Part shown: positions 44,395-57,369 of the stretch, piece after piece
Layout of the letters: every line of letters starts with the position of its first letter
Numbering within the stretch: position 1 is the stretch's first letter
DNA from: Spisula solida
Taxonomy: Eukaryota > Mollusca > Bivalvia > Venerida > Mactridae
Direction: 5' to 3'
Length of the DNA: 64,000 nt
Assembly (NCBI GenBank): GCA_947247005.1
Contig: OX365953.1
Location: forward strand, 1,617,001 to 1,681,000
Made by a program: the position numbers and the translations under genes
Notes under the pieces: generated by a model
Told to the model about the DNA's origin: nothing
Databases searched by the model: none
Seen by the model: only the letters and a program-made list of their open reading frames with translations

Positions 44395-45310
44395 GCATTC
44401 ACTAACTCAATCCACAATATAAAACACGTTATACCAGAACTTACCAGAAAGCATAGGTCAAGTTTACAATGACATTCACAAATTCAACTCATTACATACC
44501 CAATATAAACACGTCATACCAGAACTAACACTGAAATCATTAGTCAAGATTACAATGACATACACAAACTCAATCCATTACACACCACCATATAAACACG
44601 TCATACCAGAATTAACACTGCAATTATTGGTTAAGGCTACAACGACATTCGCAAACTCAATCCATTACACACCACCATATAAACACGTCATACCAGAATT
44701 AACACTGCAATTATTGGTTAAGGCTACAACGACATTCGCAAACTCATTCCATTACACACCACCATATAAACACGTCATACCAGAACTAACACTGAAATCA
44801 TTAGTCAAGGTTACAATGACATTCACAAACTCAATCCATTACACACCACCATATAAACACGTCATACCAGCACTTTCACTGAACTTATTGGTCAAGGTTA
44901 CAATGACATTCACAAACTCGATCCATTACATGTACCATATAAACACGTCATAACAGAACTTTCACTGAACTTATTGGTCAAGGTTACAATGACATTCACA
45001 AACTCAATCCATTACACACCACCATATAAACACGTCATACCAGAACTTTCACTGAACTTATTGGTCAAGGTTACAATGACATTCACAAACTCGATCCATT
45101 ACATGTACCATATAAACACGTCATACCAGAACTAACAATGTAATTATAGGTCAAAGTCACAATGACATTCACAAACTGAATCCATTATACACCACCATAT
45201 CGACACGTCATACCAGAACTAACAATAAAGTCATTAATGAAGGTCACAATGACATTCACAAACTCAATCCATTACACACAAAATATAAAAACGTCATACC
45301 AGAACTGACA
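44395..45310. repeat. 86/87-bp satellite, array S1 (~11 units)
   Basis: Units carry ACACGTCATACCAGAACTAA, CACTGAAATCATTAGTCAAG, GTTACAATGACATTCACAAA and CTCAATCCATTACACACCAC. The ACCACCATA variant makes an 87-bp unit, which keeps one reading frame open for 29 residues per unit (44555-44953). The ATATACCATA variant is 86 bp and breaks it. Flanks 44000-44390 and 45317-45385 match those of the array at 48.8-52.6 kb. Confidence 0.95.
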
Positions 45311-45489
45311 TAATCATAATCAGTTTCTATGATTGGGCGTATCGACTATAATTAATTTTCACGTTTCATGTTTCCATACTTTGATTCCTTTTCACTGTCA
45401 ACGGGAATTTAGGCACAGGAAATATATTGAGAGGATAATAAATATAGACAAAAATGCTTAGCTGGGCCTTGATAATCGACCGTTGTTCA

Positions 45490-46690
45490 GTATATTAGAA
45501 CTGGACCCTCAAACAAAGCGTTTTGCATTCCATTTAATATTCGAAATTGCAAGTTTACACAACTACACTATTGTATGTATCAAATAAGGTCAATGTGGCG
45601 AATGGATAATTGTTTCGAGAATTTATTAGTGCCTTATTGTTTTTGTTGGACATTTGGGTGGCCCACGCATTCACATGCAACTATACGGAATCGAGAAGGA
45701 ACGGTTATTTCAGTACTATTTGGTAAATAAAGCTCTAGAATACACCAACGCTATTGTCCATGAATCTTATTATTCGTCATTATGACCAGCACCAGAATAT
45801 TGCAGAGCTAGAAACCTAACATTGTTCTTTTGTGTGCCTTTTGTTCTTTGTTGTTTATGATGAGTGCTGCAGTCCCTGTTCCGATTTGGTATTATCCTTT
45901 CATTCGTATCTAGTACATTGTATAATCTACGGATAAGTGATATTAATCCTTTCAACAGTTTTCACCTTCCGACAATGTTGAACATATGCCGAACAATGTC
46001 CTTTAATATAATAAGATCAGAAACATTCATTCTATACACCGCATTTTTATACCTCATCCTTCCGGTCTTTTAAGACATTTATTAGAGATGGATGTAGAAC
46101 TTGAGTCAATGTTCTAGACATTATAAACGTAATCGCATTACCACATAGTTGACGTCTTGTTAATTAACTCGTTTCGCTAGATTTATACATACTTGTTGTA
46201 AAGAGAACTAGAACATTAATTTGGTATTCGTCTAAGCTATATTTATTTTCTTTTACTTTTTAGTTTACGCGGATGACCTTTAAAAGAGGACATAATTTAC
46301 TGTTAATGTATTACAAGTCAAGCGTTATTGAATAAGATTGTCACTTTATTAATGTACCTTTTACAATTCGATTCGTAGTAATATCCTTATTGCTTCAAGG
46401 TTTTGTCTCGATGACACCATGTAGTATTCCAGACTAATAACATTTCAATTCTAAAAATAATACGTGAACATTAAATTTATGCAGAAGGGAATACAATTTA
46501 TATAAATTTGATCGCTTCTACCCAATCGTAAAAGTAATCAGTCAATTTGTTTTTATTTTCTATTCAAGCGTCCTTCTTTCAATTTCTGTAATTCGATACT
46601 TATAACAAATAAATAACTCGCGTATATTCTGCGTAAATTTAGAATTTTGTAAGAAGATGTTTTCATTTTGCATTTCTATTTCTAAAAGAA
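45490..46690. repeat. Sub-block W1 of the triplication (partners 57370-58500 and 60240-60490)
   Basis: Long ordered similarity: TATTAGAACTGGAC, GGTAAATAAAGCTCTAGAAT, ACACCAAC.CTATT, TTGAGTGCTGCAGTCCCTG.TC.GATT, TTCCGACAATGTTGAA, GCGGATGACCTTTAAAAGA and TCTCGATGACACCATGT. Many aligned stretches look better than about 85% identical by eye. Confidence 0.85.
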
Positions 46691-47429
46691 TAAAATACAA
46701 ATACATGTGTCTCACTGATTAGATAACATAAAACATTCCGAAGGAACGCAGAAATAATATAATAATAAGTGTCAAGCAAACTACTTTATTATATTATATC
46801 GCATGGTTTTCAGACAACGTGCGTGCCCATCCTGATTCGTTTTATCCCATGTGCCTGCCTTGCTATTATTTTGAAAAGAAATGACACTTCTTCTTTGCGC
46901 GGGTACTGATGTTTTCCTATACATGTTTATCACAATAGCCATTTAATACAAACATATTTCTATCCAATTATTGGATTGTTTTATAGTGGACTGTTTGCTT
47001 AGTTTTTATGTTTCTCATACACAGTATAAAGACTACATTCCGTACATACAAACTGCATGTACATGAAACAAGTTCCAGAAGCAAAAGTTGTAAACGCTAA
47101 TGTGTTTTTATACAAATATTGAATATCATCAGGGAGGTTATTACAGCGGTCAGTTGTCATACGCACACTTACTAATCGTGCTGTTAGACTACATACTCCA
47201 TTACATACTGTTTGAGTGAGTAAGGAATTCTAAAGTTTGTGAACGTATTCCATTGAGTATATAGCAATGTGATTATTGTGATTCATAGCACTTGGTTTCA
47301 TAATTTACTAGAAATTTATGAGGTTTAATTTAAAGCTCCGATACCGTCAACAGTAAACATTTTCCAAACTTAAATAGTCAATTAAATGTCATACATTCTT
47401 AGTACTCGTCAATTTGACCCCCCGTCAAA

Positions 47430-47575
47430 TACTTTCGTTTTCTCGTTCATAGTCCATCAGTTTTGTGTTTGATATTATGCCGTGTAATTGTGGTCAATTT
47501 TGTTTTTATGTTTTATGTGATCGATTATTACAGTTGAGTGCTGCATTCCAAGTCCGATATTTTTTCATCTTTTAG
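47430..47575 (+). repeat. Dispersed repeat family D, decayed plus copy inside Y2
   Basis: CGTTTTCTCGTTCA, TTGTGTTTGATATTATGCCG and GAGTGCTGCATTCCAAGTCC. Its counterpart in Y3 is at 54780-54980, so this insertion predates the block duplication. Confidence 0.65.
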
Positions 47576-48109
47576 ACTGTATTTTATTGTTATTGATCTT
47601 ACAATAATGCATTCGGCGCTATAGTAATGGTACATTCTGCAAAATCCGTCTCGTGATATTGTTTATATCAATGTTTGTAAATGCTTCATCTTGTTATTTA
47701 TGCCTCTCTGTAAATATCGGAATACCCAAGCTATGTAATTTGGAGACACATTTCAATTACTTTGGAAGACAATATGACTGGTAACAATTTCTGTCAATTA
47801 AAGAAAAAATAGTATTGCTCAAGTCCAACAATACGTTCGTAGTATGGTTTATACAGGGATATAGATCAATGGACAGAAATCACCCACTTTCTCTGATAAT
47901 AACGTCTACATAAATAGCATAATGCATTTTTGTGGTTTGGTTTGCTTTCATCTAATCATTTGCTGTCAATATTATCCTGGATACATTACAATAGAGAACA
48001 TTCATGACTTTGTTTTAGGGTGCCCGTCATACACTAGTGTTGCACTTACATTAAATGAACAAGTGATTGATACAACAATACAGTTAACATGATACATCTT
48101 GTTACAAAA

Positions 48110-48310
48110 ATATTATATTAAGTCGGACAGGGAAGGCAACACTCAACTTAACCAGCCAAGCACAGAAAACATTAAAAACACACAAAACATAATGCCCAAC
48201 TGAACCAACCGAGCACAGGAAACATAAAACACATACAAGGCACAATGCCCAACTAAACAAGCAAAGATCCGTCCACATTCAAGCTGTCGAAAAGTAAAAT
48301 AAATTATTAG
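48110..48310 (-). repeat. Dispersed repeat family D, minus copy (inner part duplicated)
   Basis: TATTAAGTCGGACAGGGAAG, GCAACACTCAACTTAACCAG and CAAGCACAGAAAACATTAAA, followed by a second CGAGCACAGGAAACATAAA / GGCACAATGCCCAAC unit and GATCCGTCCACATTCAAGCT. It separates Z2 from S2, and copy 1 lacks it there, so it inserted after the duplication. Confidence 0.8.
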
Positions 48311-48789
48311 TTTCAGCTACAAAAATCTGTGAAAATAATCTATCAATGATAACTGACGAAATTGTATTTCAGTTGGAAAAATGTACAAGACACTAACAGA
48401 CGTAAATATGTTACATTATATATTTATAATGACGTCATTTACTGGTAACCGAGTAACATAATTGCAAATGTTAATCACATCCAGACAAAACATTGTATTT
48501 ATTATCATCATTGTATTTTATGGACGTCTATCATTGTTCTTTCTAAATGGATATAAATTTTTCCAAATGGTTTATAAGAGTTAATGTCTGTTTCCAATGC
48601 TATAAACAATTACAGCAATATGTGTTCCGTTGCAGTAAAGCTACAGATTTCTTTTGTTTCCATGAAAACTAATTTACATTAATGTCATACACACGCAAAT
48701 GGTTGTCTGATGACGGTTGTTGATCTTAGACCTAAACCATTGTAGTATTGCATCATCCTGTCATAAGGAAGTGAATTAACCACGAACAC

Positions 48790-51700
48790 ATCGATCAATG
48801 GTATTCACCAACTCAATCCTATATATATAACACACGTCATACCGGAACTAACACTGACATCATTGGTCAAGGTCAAAATGGCATTCACCAACTCAATCCT
48901 ATATATATAAACACGTCATACCAGAACTAACACTTAAATCATTGGTCAAGGTCACAATGGCATTCACAAACTCAATCCATTACATATACCATATAAACAC
49001 GTCATTCCAGAACTAACACTTAAATCATTGGTCAAGGTCAATCCATTACACACCACCATATAGACACGTCGTACCAGCCAGAACTAACACTGAAATCATT
49101 GGTCAAGGTCACAATGACATTCACAAACTCAATCCTTTCCGCAAACAATATAAACACGTCATACCAGAACTAACACTGAAATCATTGGTCAAGGTCACAA
49201 TGACATTCACAAACTCAATCCTTTCCGCAAACAATATAAAACACGTCATACCAGAACTAACACTGAAATCATTGGTCAAGGTTACAGTGACTTTCACAAA
49301 CTCAATCCATTACGCACCACCATATAGACACGTCATACCAGCCAGAACTAACACTAAAATCATTGGCCAATGTCACAATGACATACACAAATTCAATCCA
49401 TTACACACACTATATAAACACGTAATACCAGAACTAACACTGAAATCATTGGTCCAGGTTACAGTGACTTTCACAAACTCAATCCATTACACACCACCAT
49501 ATAGACACGTCAAACCATCCAGAACTAACACTTAAATCATTGGTCAAGGTCACAATGACATACACAAATTCAATCCATTACACACACTATATAAACACGT
49601 CATACCAAAACTAACACTGAAATCATTAGTCAAGGTCACAATGGCATTCACAAACTCAATCCATTACATATACCATATAAACACGTCATACCAGAACTAA
49701 CACTTAAATCATTGGTCAAGGTCACAATGGCATTCACAAACTCAATCCATTACATATACCATATAAACATGTCATACCAGAACTAACACTGAAATTATTG
49801 GTCAAGGTTACAGTGACTTTCACCAACTCAATCCATTGCACACCACCATATAGACACGTCGTACCAGCCAGAACTAAGACTGAAATCATTGGTCAAGGTC
49901 ACAATGACATTCACAAACTCAATCCTTTCCGCAAACAATAGAAAACACGTCATACCAGAATAACACTGAAATCATTGGTCAAGGTCACAATGACATTCAC
50001 AAACTCAATCCTTTCCGCAAACAATATAAAACACGTCATACCAGAACTAACACTGAAATCATTGGTCAAGGTTACAGTGACTTTCACAAACTCAATCCAT
50101 TACGCACCACCATATAGACACGTCATACCAGCCAGAACTAACACTAAAATCATTGGTCAATGTCACAATGACATACACAAATTCTATCCATTACACACAC
50201 TATATAAACACGTAATACCAGATTTAACACTGAAATCATAGGTCCGGGTTACAGTGACTTTCACAAACTCAATCCATTACACACCACCATATAGACACGT
50301 CAAACCATCCAGAACTAACACTTAAATCATTGGTCAAGGTCACAATGACATACACAAATTCAATCCATTACAAACACTATATAAACACGTCATACCAAAA
50401 CTAACACTGAAATCATTAGTCAAGGTCACAATGACATTCACAAACTCAATCCATTACATATACCATATAATCACGTCATACCAGAACTAACATTAAAATC
50501 ATTGGTCAAGGTCACCATGACATTCACAAACTCAATCCATTACATATACCATATAAACACGTCATACCAGAACTAACACTGAAATCATTGGTCAAGGTTA
50601 CTGTGACTTTCACAAATTCATTCAATTACATACCACCATATAGACACGTCGTACCAGCCAGAAATATCACTTTAATCATTGGTAAATGTCACAATGACAT
50701 TCACAAATTCAATCCATTGCACACATTATATATACTCGCCATACCAGAACTAACACTGAAATCATTGGTCAAGGTTACAGTGACTTTCACAAACTCAATC
50801 CATTACACACCACTATATAGACCCGTCATACCAGAACTAACAATGAAATCCTTCGTCAATGTCACTATGACATTCACAAACTCAATCTTTTACATATACC
50901 ATGTAAACCCGTCATACCAAAACTAACACTGAAATCATTCGTCAAGGTCACAATGACATTCACAAACTAAATCCATTACATATGCCATATAAACCCGTCA
51001 TACCAGAACTAACACTGAAATCATTCGTCAAGGTCACAATGACATTCAAAAACTCAATCCATTACATATGCCATATAAACACGTCATACCATAACTAACA
51101 CTGAACTCATTCGTCAAGGTCACAATGACATTCACAAACTCAATCCATTACATATACCGTATAAACACGTCATACCAGAACTAACACTGAAATCATTCGT
51201 TAAGGTTACAATGACATTCACAAACTCAATCCATTACACCCCACCATATAAACACGTCATACCAGAACTAACCCTGAAATCATTCGTTAAGGTTACAATG
51301 GCATTCACAAACTCAATCCATTACACCCAACCATATAAACACGTCATACCAGAACTAACACTGAAATCATTCGTCGAGGTCACAATGACATTTACAAACT
51401 CAATCTATTACATATACCATATAAACACGTCATACCAGAACTAACACTGAAATCATTCGTCAATGTTACAATGACATTCACAAACTCAATCCATTACACC
51501 CAACCATATAAACACGTCATACCAGAACTAACACTGAAATCATTAGTCAAGGTCACAATGACATTCAAAAACTCAATCCATTACACCCCACCATATAAAC
51601 ACGTCATACCAGAACTAACACTGAAATCATTAGTCAAGGTCACAATGACATTCACAAACTCAATCCATTGCACCCCACCATATAAACACGTCATACCAGA

Positions 51701-52566
51701 ACTTACACTGAAATCATTCGTCAAGGTCACAATGACATTCACAAACTCAATCTATTACATATACCATATAAACACGTCATACCAGAACTAACACTGAAAT
51801 CATTCGTCAAGGTCACAATGACATACACAAATTCAATCTATTACATATACCATATAAACACGTCATACCAGAACAAACACTGAAATCATTGGTCAAGGTC
51901 ACAATGACATTCACAAACTCAATCCATTACACAAACTATATAAACACGTCATACCAGAACTAACACTGAAATCATTAGTCAAGGTCACAATGACATTCAC
52001 AAACTCAATCTATTACATATACCATATAAACACGTCATACCAGAACTAACACTGAAATCATTCGTCAAGGTCACAATGACATACACAAATTCAATCTATT
52101 ACATATACCATATAAACACGTCATACCAGAACAAACACTGAAATCATTGGTCAAGGTCACAATGACATTCACAAACTCAATCCATTACACAAACTATATA
52201 AACACGTCATACCAGAACTAACACTGAAATCATTAGTCAAGGTCACAATGACATTCACAAACTCAATCTATTACATATACCATATAAACACGTCATACCA
52301 GAACAAACACTGAAATCATTAGTCAAGGTCACAATGACATTCACAAACTCAATCTATTACATATACTATATAAACACGTCATACCAGAACTAACACTGAA
52401 ATCATTAGTCAAGGTCACAATGACATTCACAAACTCAATCTATTACATATACCATATAAACACGTCATACCAGAACTAACACTGAAATCATTAGTCAAGG
52501 TCACAATGACATTCACAAACTCAATCTATTACATATACCATATAAACACGTCATACCAGAACTAAC
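48790..52566. repeat. 86/87-bp satellite, array S2 (~43 units) with higher-order repeats
   Basis: The same unit as S1. Higher-order structure is visible: ~49080-49600 recurs at ~49870-50390 (offset ~790 bp, nine units), including the odd CTTTCCGCAAACAATATAAA and ACCAGCCAGAACTAACAC variants. Toward the right end a three-unit block recurs at 258 bp (ACATACACAAATTC at 51821 and 52079). The right-hand units are the most uniform. ORFs of 77-116 codons come from runs of 87-bp units and are not genes. Almost every unit carries TCAAGGTCA or a one-base variant. Confidence 0.95.
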
Positions 52567-53324
52567 CTTATCATACTAGTAGTGTGTTTCTTAATTGTTC
52601 TACTTGCTATTTAGATCATTGGTAAACTGTCTTATCCCATGAAGATTTCTATGGTTGGGCGTGTTCATTCTCATGTTTCCTTACATTGATTCCTTTTCAT
52701 TGTGCATTTCTTGTGGTAAAGGAAATGAAATAAATACACGTGTAGCATTGATTCGATAACATAAAACACTCCGAAGGAACGCAGAAAAAATATTCCCTTC
52801 CTGTTATATCAGTGTTATGCAGAGTACTTTATAATATCATATCGCATGGCTTTCAGACAATGTGCGTGCTCATCCTTATTCGTTTTATCCCATGCGTCTG
52901 CCTTTCAATCATTTTGGAAAGAAATGACACTTCTTCTTTGCGCGGGTACAGATGTTTTCCTATATATCACAATAGCCATTTATTACCACAAGTATTTCTA
53001 TTAAATTAATTGGATTGTTTTATAGTGGACTGTTTGCTTAGTTTTTTATGTTTCTCATACACGGTATATAGACTACATTCCGTACATACAAATTGCATGT
53101 ACATAAAACAAGTTCCAGGAGCAAAAGTTGAAGACTCTATTGTGTTTTCATACAAAGATTGAATACCACCAGCCAGACGATTACAGCGGTCATTTGTTAG
53201 ATGCACATCTTACAAATCGTGCTGTTAGACTGTGGACTCTATTATAGACTGTATAAGTGAATAATGATTTCTGAAGTTGATGAATGTATTACATTGAGTA
53301 CATAGTAATGTGTATATAGAGCAT

Positions 53325-53460
53325 ATTACATGAGTGTCTTTTCATATCGAATTTATTAAACGAGTTGAATAAAATAATAAAATGCGAGGCTCTGTCGAGC
53401 ATTTTATCGTTTTTATTCAACGAGTTTAATATATTCGATGTGGAAAGTCACAAATGTAAT
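53325..53460. mobile_element. ~136-bp foldback element inserted in copy 3
   Basis: Arms of about 62 bp: ATTACATGAGTGTC, TCGAATTTATTAAACGAGTT, GAATAAAATAATAAAATGC and their complement, around a GAGGCTCTGTCGAGC loop. No counterpart in X1 or X2, so it postdates the duplication. Confidence 0.85.
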
Positions 53461-53954
53461 GTTCTTTTTATCACATGTTAGTCTTTTCTGGCCGAAAAAT
53501 AAAAATAGCTACTTATTTTCACTATAATAAACGCGCAAATATGACGACGTCGCCTATACTTTGAGTGACGTCACGTCAAAGCTTTATTACACTAGTGTAT
53601 TATCAAAAATAAATAATGGCTTTATTACGCTACCGCGACGTCAAACATGTAATAAATTGTGTATACATATCATGAGGAACTTGATATATTAACGCTAATT
53701 CCAAAAACACTCGCCACAAGCCTATCATTTTCCAAATTACACAATGTAGTCCTTGACTTATACCTAGGTCACAAGCCCCGATGACTGTATTCATTTTGTA
53801 TGTGCCTTTCTACAATCACATTGTCCACCATAGGGCTACTTCGTATCTTTCAGATTTACATGTACTCTGTATATGTTGTGGGTTGTCCCTGTGGTGTGGT
53901 GTCGTCTCATTTGTTTTGTGTGCTCTTGTTCCCGGCTTTGGATTGGTTTGACTG

Positions 53955-54480
53955 ACTGGAGCGGCAGACTTTCGGGGTAAGCTGTCATGTCTTAGTAGTT
54001 GCTAGTTTTGTAATCCCCAGCCACGAAGTGGGAGGTGATTATAGGAATGGTCTCCGTCCGTGCGTGTGCGTCCGTCCACGCCCACAAACGGTTACTTAGG
54101 TGGCTACTTTTTATGGATAAACCAGTGGAAAATAGTTAAAACGAAAGTAGACTTATCTTTTACGTGGCTAAAATTTTCTTTTATGTGGCTAAAATTACAC
54201 ATTAACTACTCTTCTTTCTGTATTGTAGCCACATAAATACCGTTTCGTTAGAAGGTCCATGTGTCCGCCCGTCCGTAAGTAAAAAATCGTGTCCGCTCCA
54301 TAACTTTTTAATGCCTTGGCTGAATTGAATGAAACTCAAACCAAATGTGTAACTAATAAAGACGGCGTACAGAACCCACATTCCAACCATGCCGGTTCAA
54401 GATCATGATCACAGTTTAAGGTCAAAGGTTTGAACCTGACATTTCGTGTCCGCTCCTTAACTTTTTTAACGCCTGGGCTG
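53955..54480. repeat. AGGTCA-type dispersed repeat (GTCCGCTCCATAACTT family)
   Basis: CCGTCCGTGCGTGTGCGTCC, then two degenerate units with CGTGTCCGCTCC.TAACTTTTT, AAGGTCAAAGGTTTG and ATGCCGGTTCAAG. It resembles the units at 33593-35190 and 34258-35018 in order of motifs. TATGTGGCTAAAATT is repeated at its left side. The minus ORF 54202-54390 is a shadow. Confidence 0.75.
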
Positions 54481-54779
54481 TTCATTAATGCCGTCTATGT
54501 CTTATTTTTCATTTCTCATTTTGTGCCCTGATGTATCTGCCCTTAGTTTGATATTTCTGTATAATTTACTAGAAAGGCTTTTTTCAAACATAAATAATCA
54601 ATCAAATGTCATAAGGTCTAAGTATTCGTCATTTTACCCCGTCAAATCACTTAGAAATAGTTTTTTCATCGTATTCAGAACTAGCCAACTGTCATATTCA
54701 GTACATATGAGCTATTCGCGTACAGTATATGGGTGGTATAGTATTTATACATTTTTATGCAGGGTAGGGTTATGGAATT

Positions 54780-54980
54780 TATTATAGCTGAAACTATGTT
54801 TTTCACTTTTCTAACAGCTAAAGCTTGGATTTCCCGAGGTTTAGGTTCGTGTTTTCGTTCAGTTGTGTGTTGGACATTGTGCCGTGTAATTTTCGGCAGT
54901 GATATTTTTATGTTTTCCTTTCTCAGCTGTTTCAGTCTAGCGCGTAATTCCCATACGGATTTTTATTATCTTTTAGACTG
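54780..54980 (+). repeat. Dispersed repeat family D, decayed plus copy inside Y3
   Basis: AGCTGAAACTATGTTTTTCA, AACAGCTAAAGCTTGGATTT, TTTTCGTTCAGTTGTGTGTT and GTTTTCCTTTCTCAGCTG. The TGCTGCCTTCC core is no longer recognisable. Confidence 0.6.
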
Positions 54981-55092
54981 TATCTTATTGTTATTGGCCT
55001 TTAGAATATAGCAAGTGGCGCTATGGTAATTGTACATTCTGTGAAATCCGCCTCGTGATATTGTTTATTTTAATGTTTATAAATGCTCCACT

Positions 55093-55347
55093 TTGTTTTC
55101 TTCATGCCTCTCTGTGAATATCGAAACAACAAAGCAATGCAATTTGGTGTCACATTTCCATTATTTTGGAAGACAATATGACTGGTACAAATTTCTATCA
55201 TTTGAAGAAAATACTATAGCTCAAGTCGAACAATACGTTCGTAGTATGATTTATAGAGGTAGTTTGATCAAAGTACAGAATGTAAAACTTCGATGCCTCG
55301 AACTACTTTCGGACCGGGAATATAGTTTGAAGCATCAACCTGTTTGA
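55093..55347 (+). other. 84-codon ORF inside sub-block Y3, not supported as a gene
   Basis: The sequence is homologous to ~47705-47880 in copy 2, but there the frame is broken by indels and stops (e.g. AAAAAATAGTATTGCTC). That lack of frame conservation argues against coding. Listed so that the duplicated segment is not annotated as a gene later. Confidence 0.5.
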
Positions 55348-56350
55348 GGCATCTATAGTATTCAATGATATGTATGTGTTTGAGTTCGAACTGATCACGG
55401 TATTGTATCCGTACCAATCGCGTCTGTGTAATGCACAATTTTCATCTCAATTTGTTCATCTATCTGTAGATATGTGCAAAACTAATGCATGTCTTTCATT
55501 TTTGTTACATTATTCATCATAAAAATAGTTTGACGAATTAGACCTGAAATCTGAAGTGATCAAAAGTGATATTTGGCATTGTATTGACAGAAGTGCTTAA
55601 AATGATTCCGTATTCTCATTTCTTGACAAACATCATGCTGCAAATAAAAACCGTTAAAACGTTTTTTACAAGTGCAATTTTGTGGGTTGTAATACATGGA
55701 TGTGAACTTTCAAAATGAAACTGTGATTAGAATTATCGACGTCATCTATGAACTATTTTCACGACGAACGAGCTTAGACTATTGGAACAATGTGTTAAGT
55801 GATTGTTAAGTGACACCAGTATGTTCACCATTCGAAGAATACATATACTCAGACCTTGGGCTTATTAACAATTCAAGGCGGGAAAACGACTTAAATCTGC
55901 ACAAAGAGTGATTTTTACGAATACATGTAGCTATTTTAGACATATTGATAATATAAACACAAGTGTTGGCAAAGCATCAACAGCAAAGTCATCATGTTTC
56001 CCATCGTGTATGACAAGTGTATTTGAAAAAAATATAAGTTGTTTCAGTCATATGTAATTTGACAAAGCTTCAGGAATACATGGGAAATTCATAATTAGCG
56101 ATAAACTGCAATGTTTCTTGTGTGATTGAAAGTGCATGTATAACGTAATATCCTCTATTAAGTGGTGTGTTTGTGTATCAAATTCCAAATGAAACGAACG
56201 CTTGTAAATGTTGTTATTGGGCAAATCAGTTGTCGTTTATTGAAAGGTATACTTGTTGAATACTAACATTATTGAGACATTAGGAAGTCCGTTATACGAC
56301 CGATATACGATTACTAGTATTACGGCCATCAATGTCAGTCGTGCATAAAC

Positions 56351-57369
56351 GTTCATAATACAAAGTTTACTATGTGAGTATTATCAGTAATAGCTTGCGT
56401 GCCTTAATCATTTAATAATGGCTTAACTTCAATTTGTAGATATAAATATTTCCTGAGAATATATTACAAAAAAGTAAACAAATTCGTGATGTAAACCGTA
56501 CTTTGGAAATTATTACAATACATTCTAGGTAATGCCGTGTGATGGCAAATTGTATTATAATGACCCGGTAAAGTCAATGGTCGTGCTGTGTGGCCGTGTG
56601 GGCGTGTGGGCCGTGTGTTATGGTAAGCATTATATATTGATACTGTTATCTACCTTTTACAACAAGTAACTTACTTGAAACTTTATTAAAGGCGAAACTA
56701 CAACTGTAACATAATATACCACACTAAATCTAACATATCATAACGTGTTATATTCACATACAGACTGATATCTGGAATATCTGACGTACTGATATCATTA
56801 CGAAGATCTGTATATAACTTGATACCGTATTCACTGAATTGCCGTCATATAATTTCCGGTAATATACTTACAACGGATACGTTCATATTCTTCCGACCTT
56901 ATTATATCCGCACGATTCAAGGTAATTTAGATAATTGTTGATAATAAATCACGCAGTGAAAATCAATAAACAATAGTTTTATTCTAGAGGAAGTCACTAT
57001 CTCTGTAAACATTTTCTATCTGGAGGTGATTTCAGTTCCAATTTATAATTCGGAGAAGTATTATGTGTTTGGCATCAATGACATTACACGTACATACATC
57101 CTTGTTCTTCACTCACCATGTATGTTTGTCACATGCTTCCTGTGTTTGTAGTTTGGTGTTTATATATTAATTGTATCTTTATAACAACACCTCAGTATGA
57201 TCCAATTATATAGTCATTATATAAGACACTCCTGTAAACAGGCCTTCAAAATGTAATAATTGTATTCATACAATAGCCATCATTTGCCCTTCTCGCCAGA
57301 CACAATTTTGTCTCTCATATGTATTTTTTAATATCTCAACCTAATTAGGCGAACAATTTACGAGTATGT
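56351..57369. other. Gap between Z3 and W3 where the satellite is missing
   Basis: AT-rich DNA with a short GTGTGG-rich run at ~56580-56620. No satellite unit and no recognised gene. Confidence 0.55.

Larger units (their letters stand above)
41040..46690. repeat. Segmental triplication, copy 1 (sub-blocks X1-Y1-Z1-S1-W1)
   Basis: X1 ~41040-41480 (GTTTCTCATACACTGTATA, CCATACAAAGATTGAA, GATTACAGCG). Y1 ~41560-42440 (GCTCCGATGACT). Z1 ~43190-43900 (TGTAATGTTTCTAGTGTGAT). S1 ~44000-45385 (GGTAACCAAGTAACATAATT plus satellite). W1 ~45490-46690. Each sub-block has diverged counterparts in the same order in copies 2 and 3. This copy holds all five. No conserved ORF runs through the copies. Confidence 0.75.
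46691..52724. repeat. Segmental triplication, copy 2 (X2-Y2-Z2-S2; W missing)
   Basis: X2 46691-47330 closely matches X3 (AACATAAAACA.TCCGAAGGAACGCAGAAA; GACACTTCTTCTTTGCGCGG). Y2 ~47340-47900 shares GACTGTATTTTATTGTTATTG and GGAAGACAATATGACTGGTA with Y3. Z2 ~47940-48110 shares CAATAGAGAACAT and ATACAACAATACAGTT with Z1. S2 has the same 5' flank as S1 but a fourfold longer satellite. No W block follows: X3 begins soon after the S2 3' flank. Confidence 0.75.

Noticed and set aside
44555..44953. 132-codon ORF with a 29-residue repeated peptide
   Set aside because: It is exactly the satellite unit read in one frame. Adjacent 86-bp units break it, and no start, stop or flanking signals are conserved.
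55093..55347. 84-codon ORF in sub-block Y3
   Set aside because: The homologous segment at ~47705-47880 has indels and stops in this frame, so there is no sign of coding constraint.
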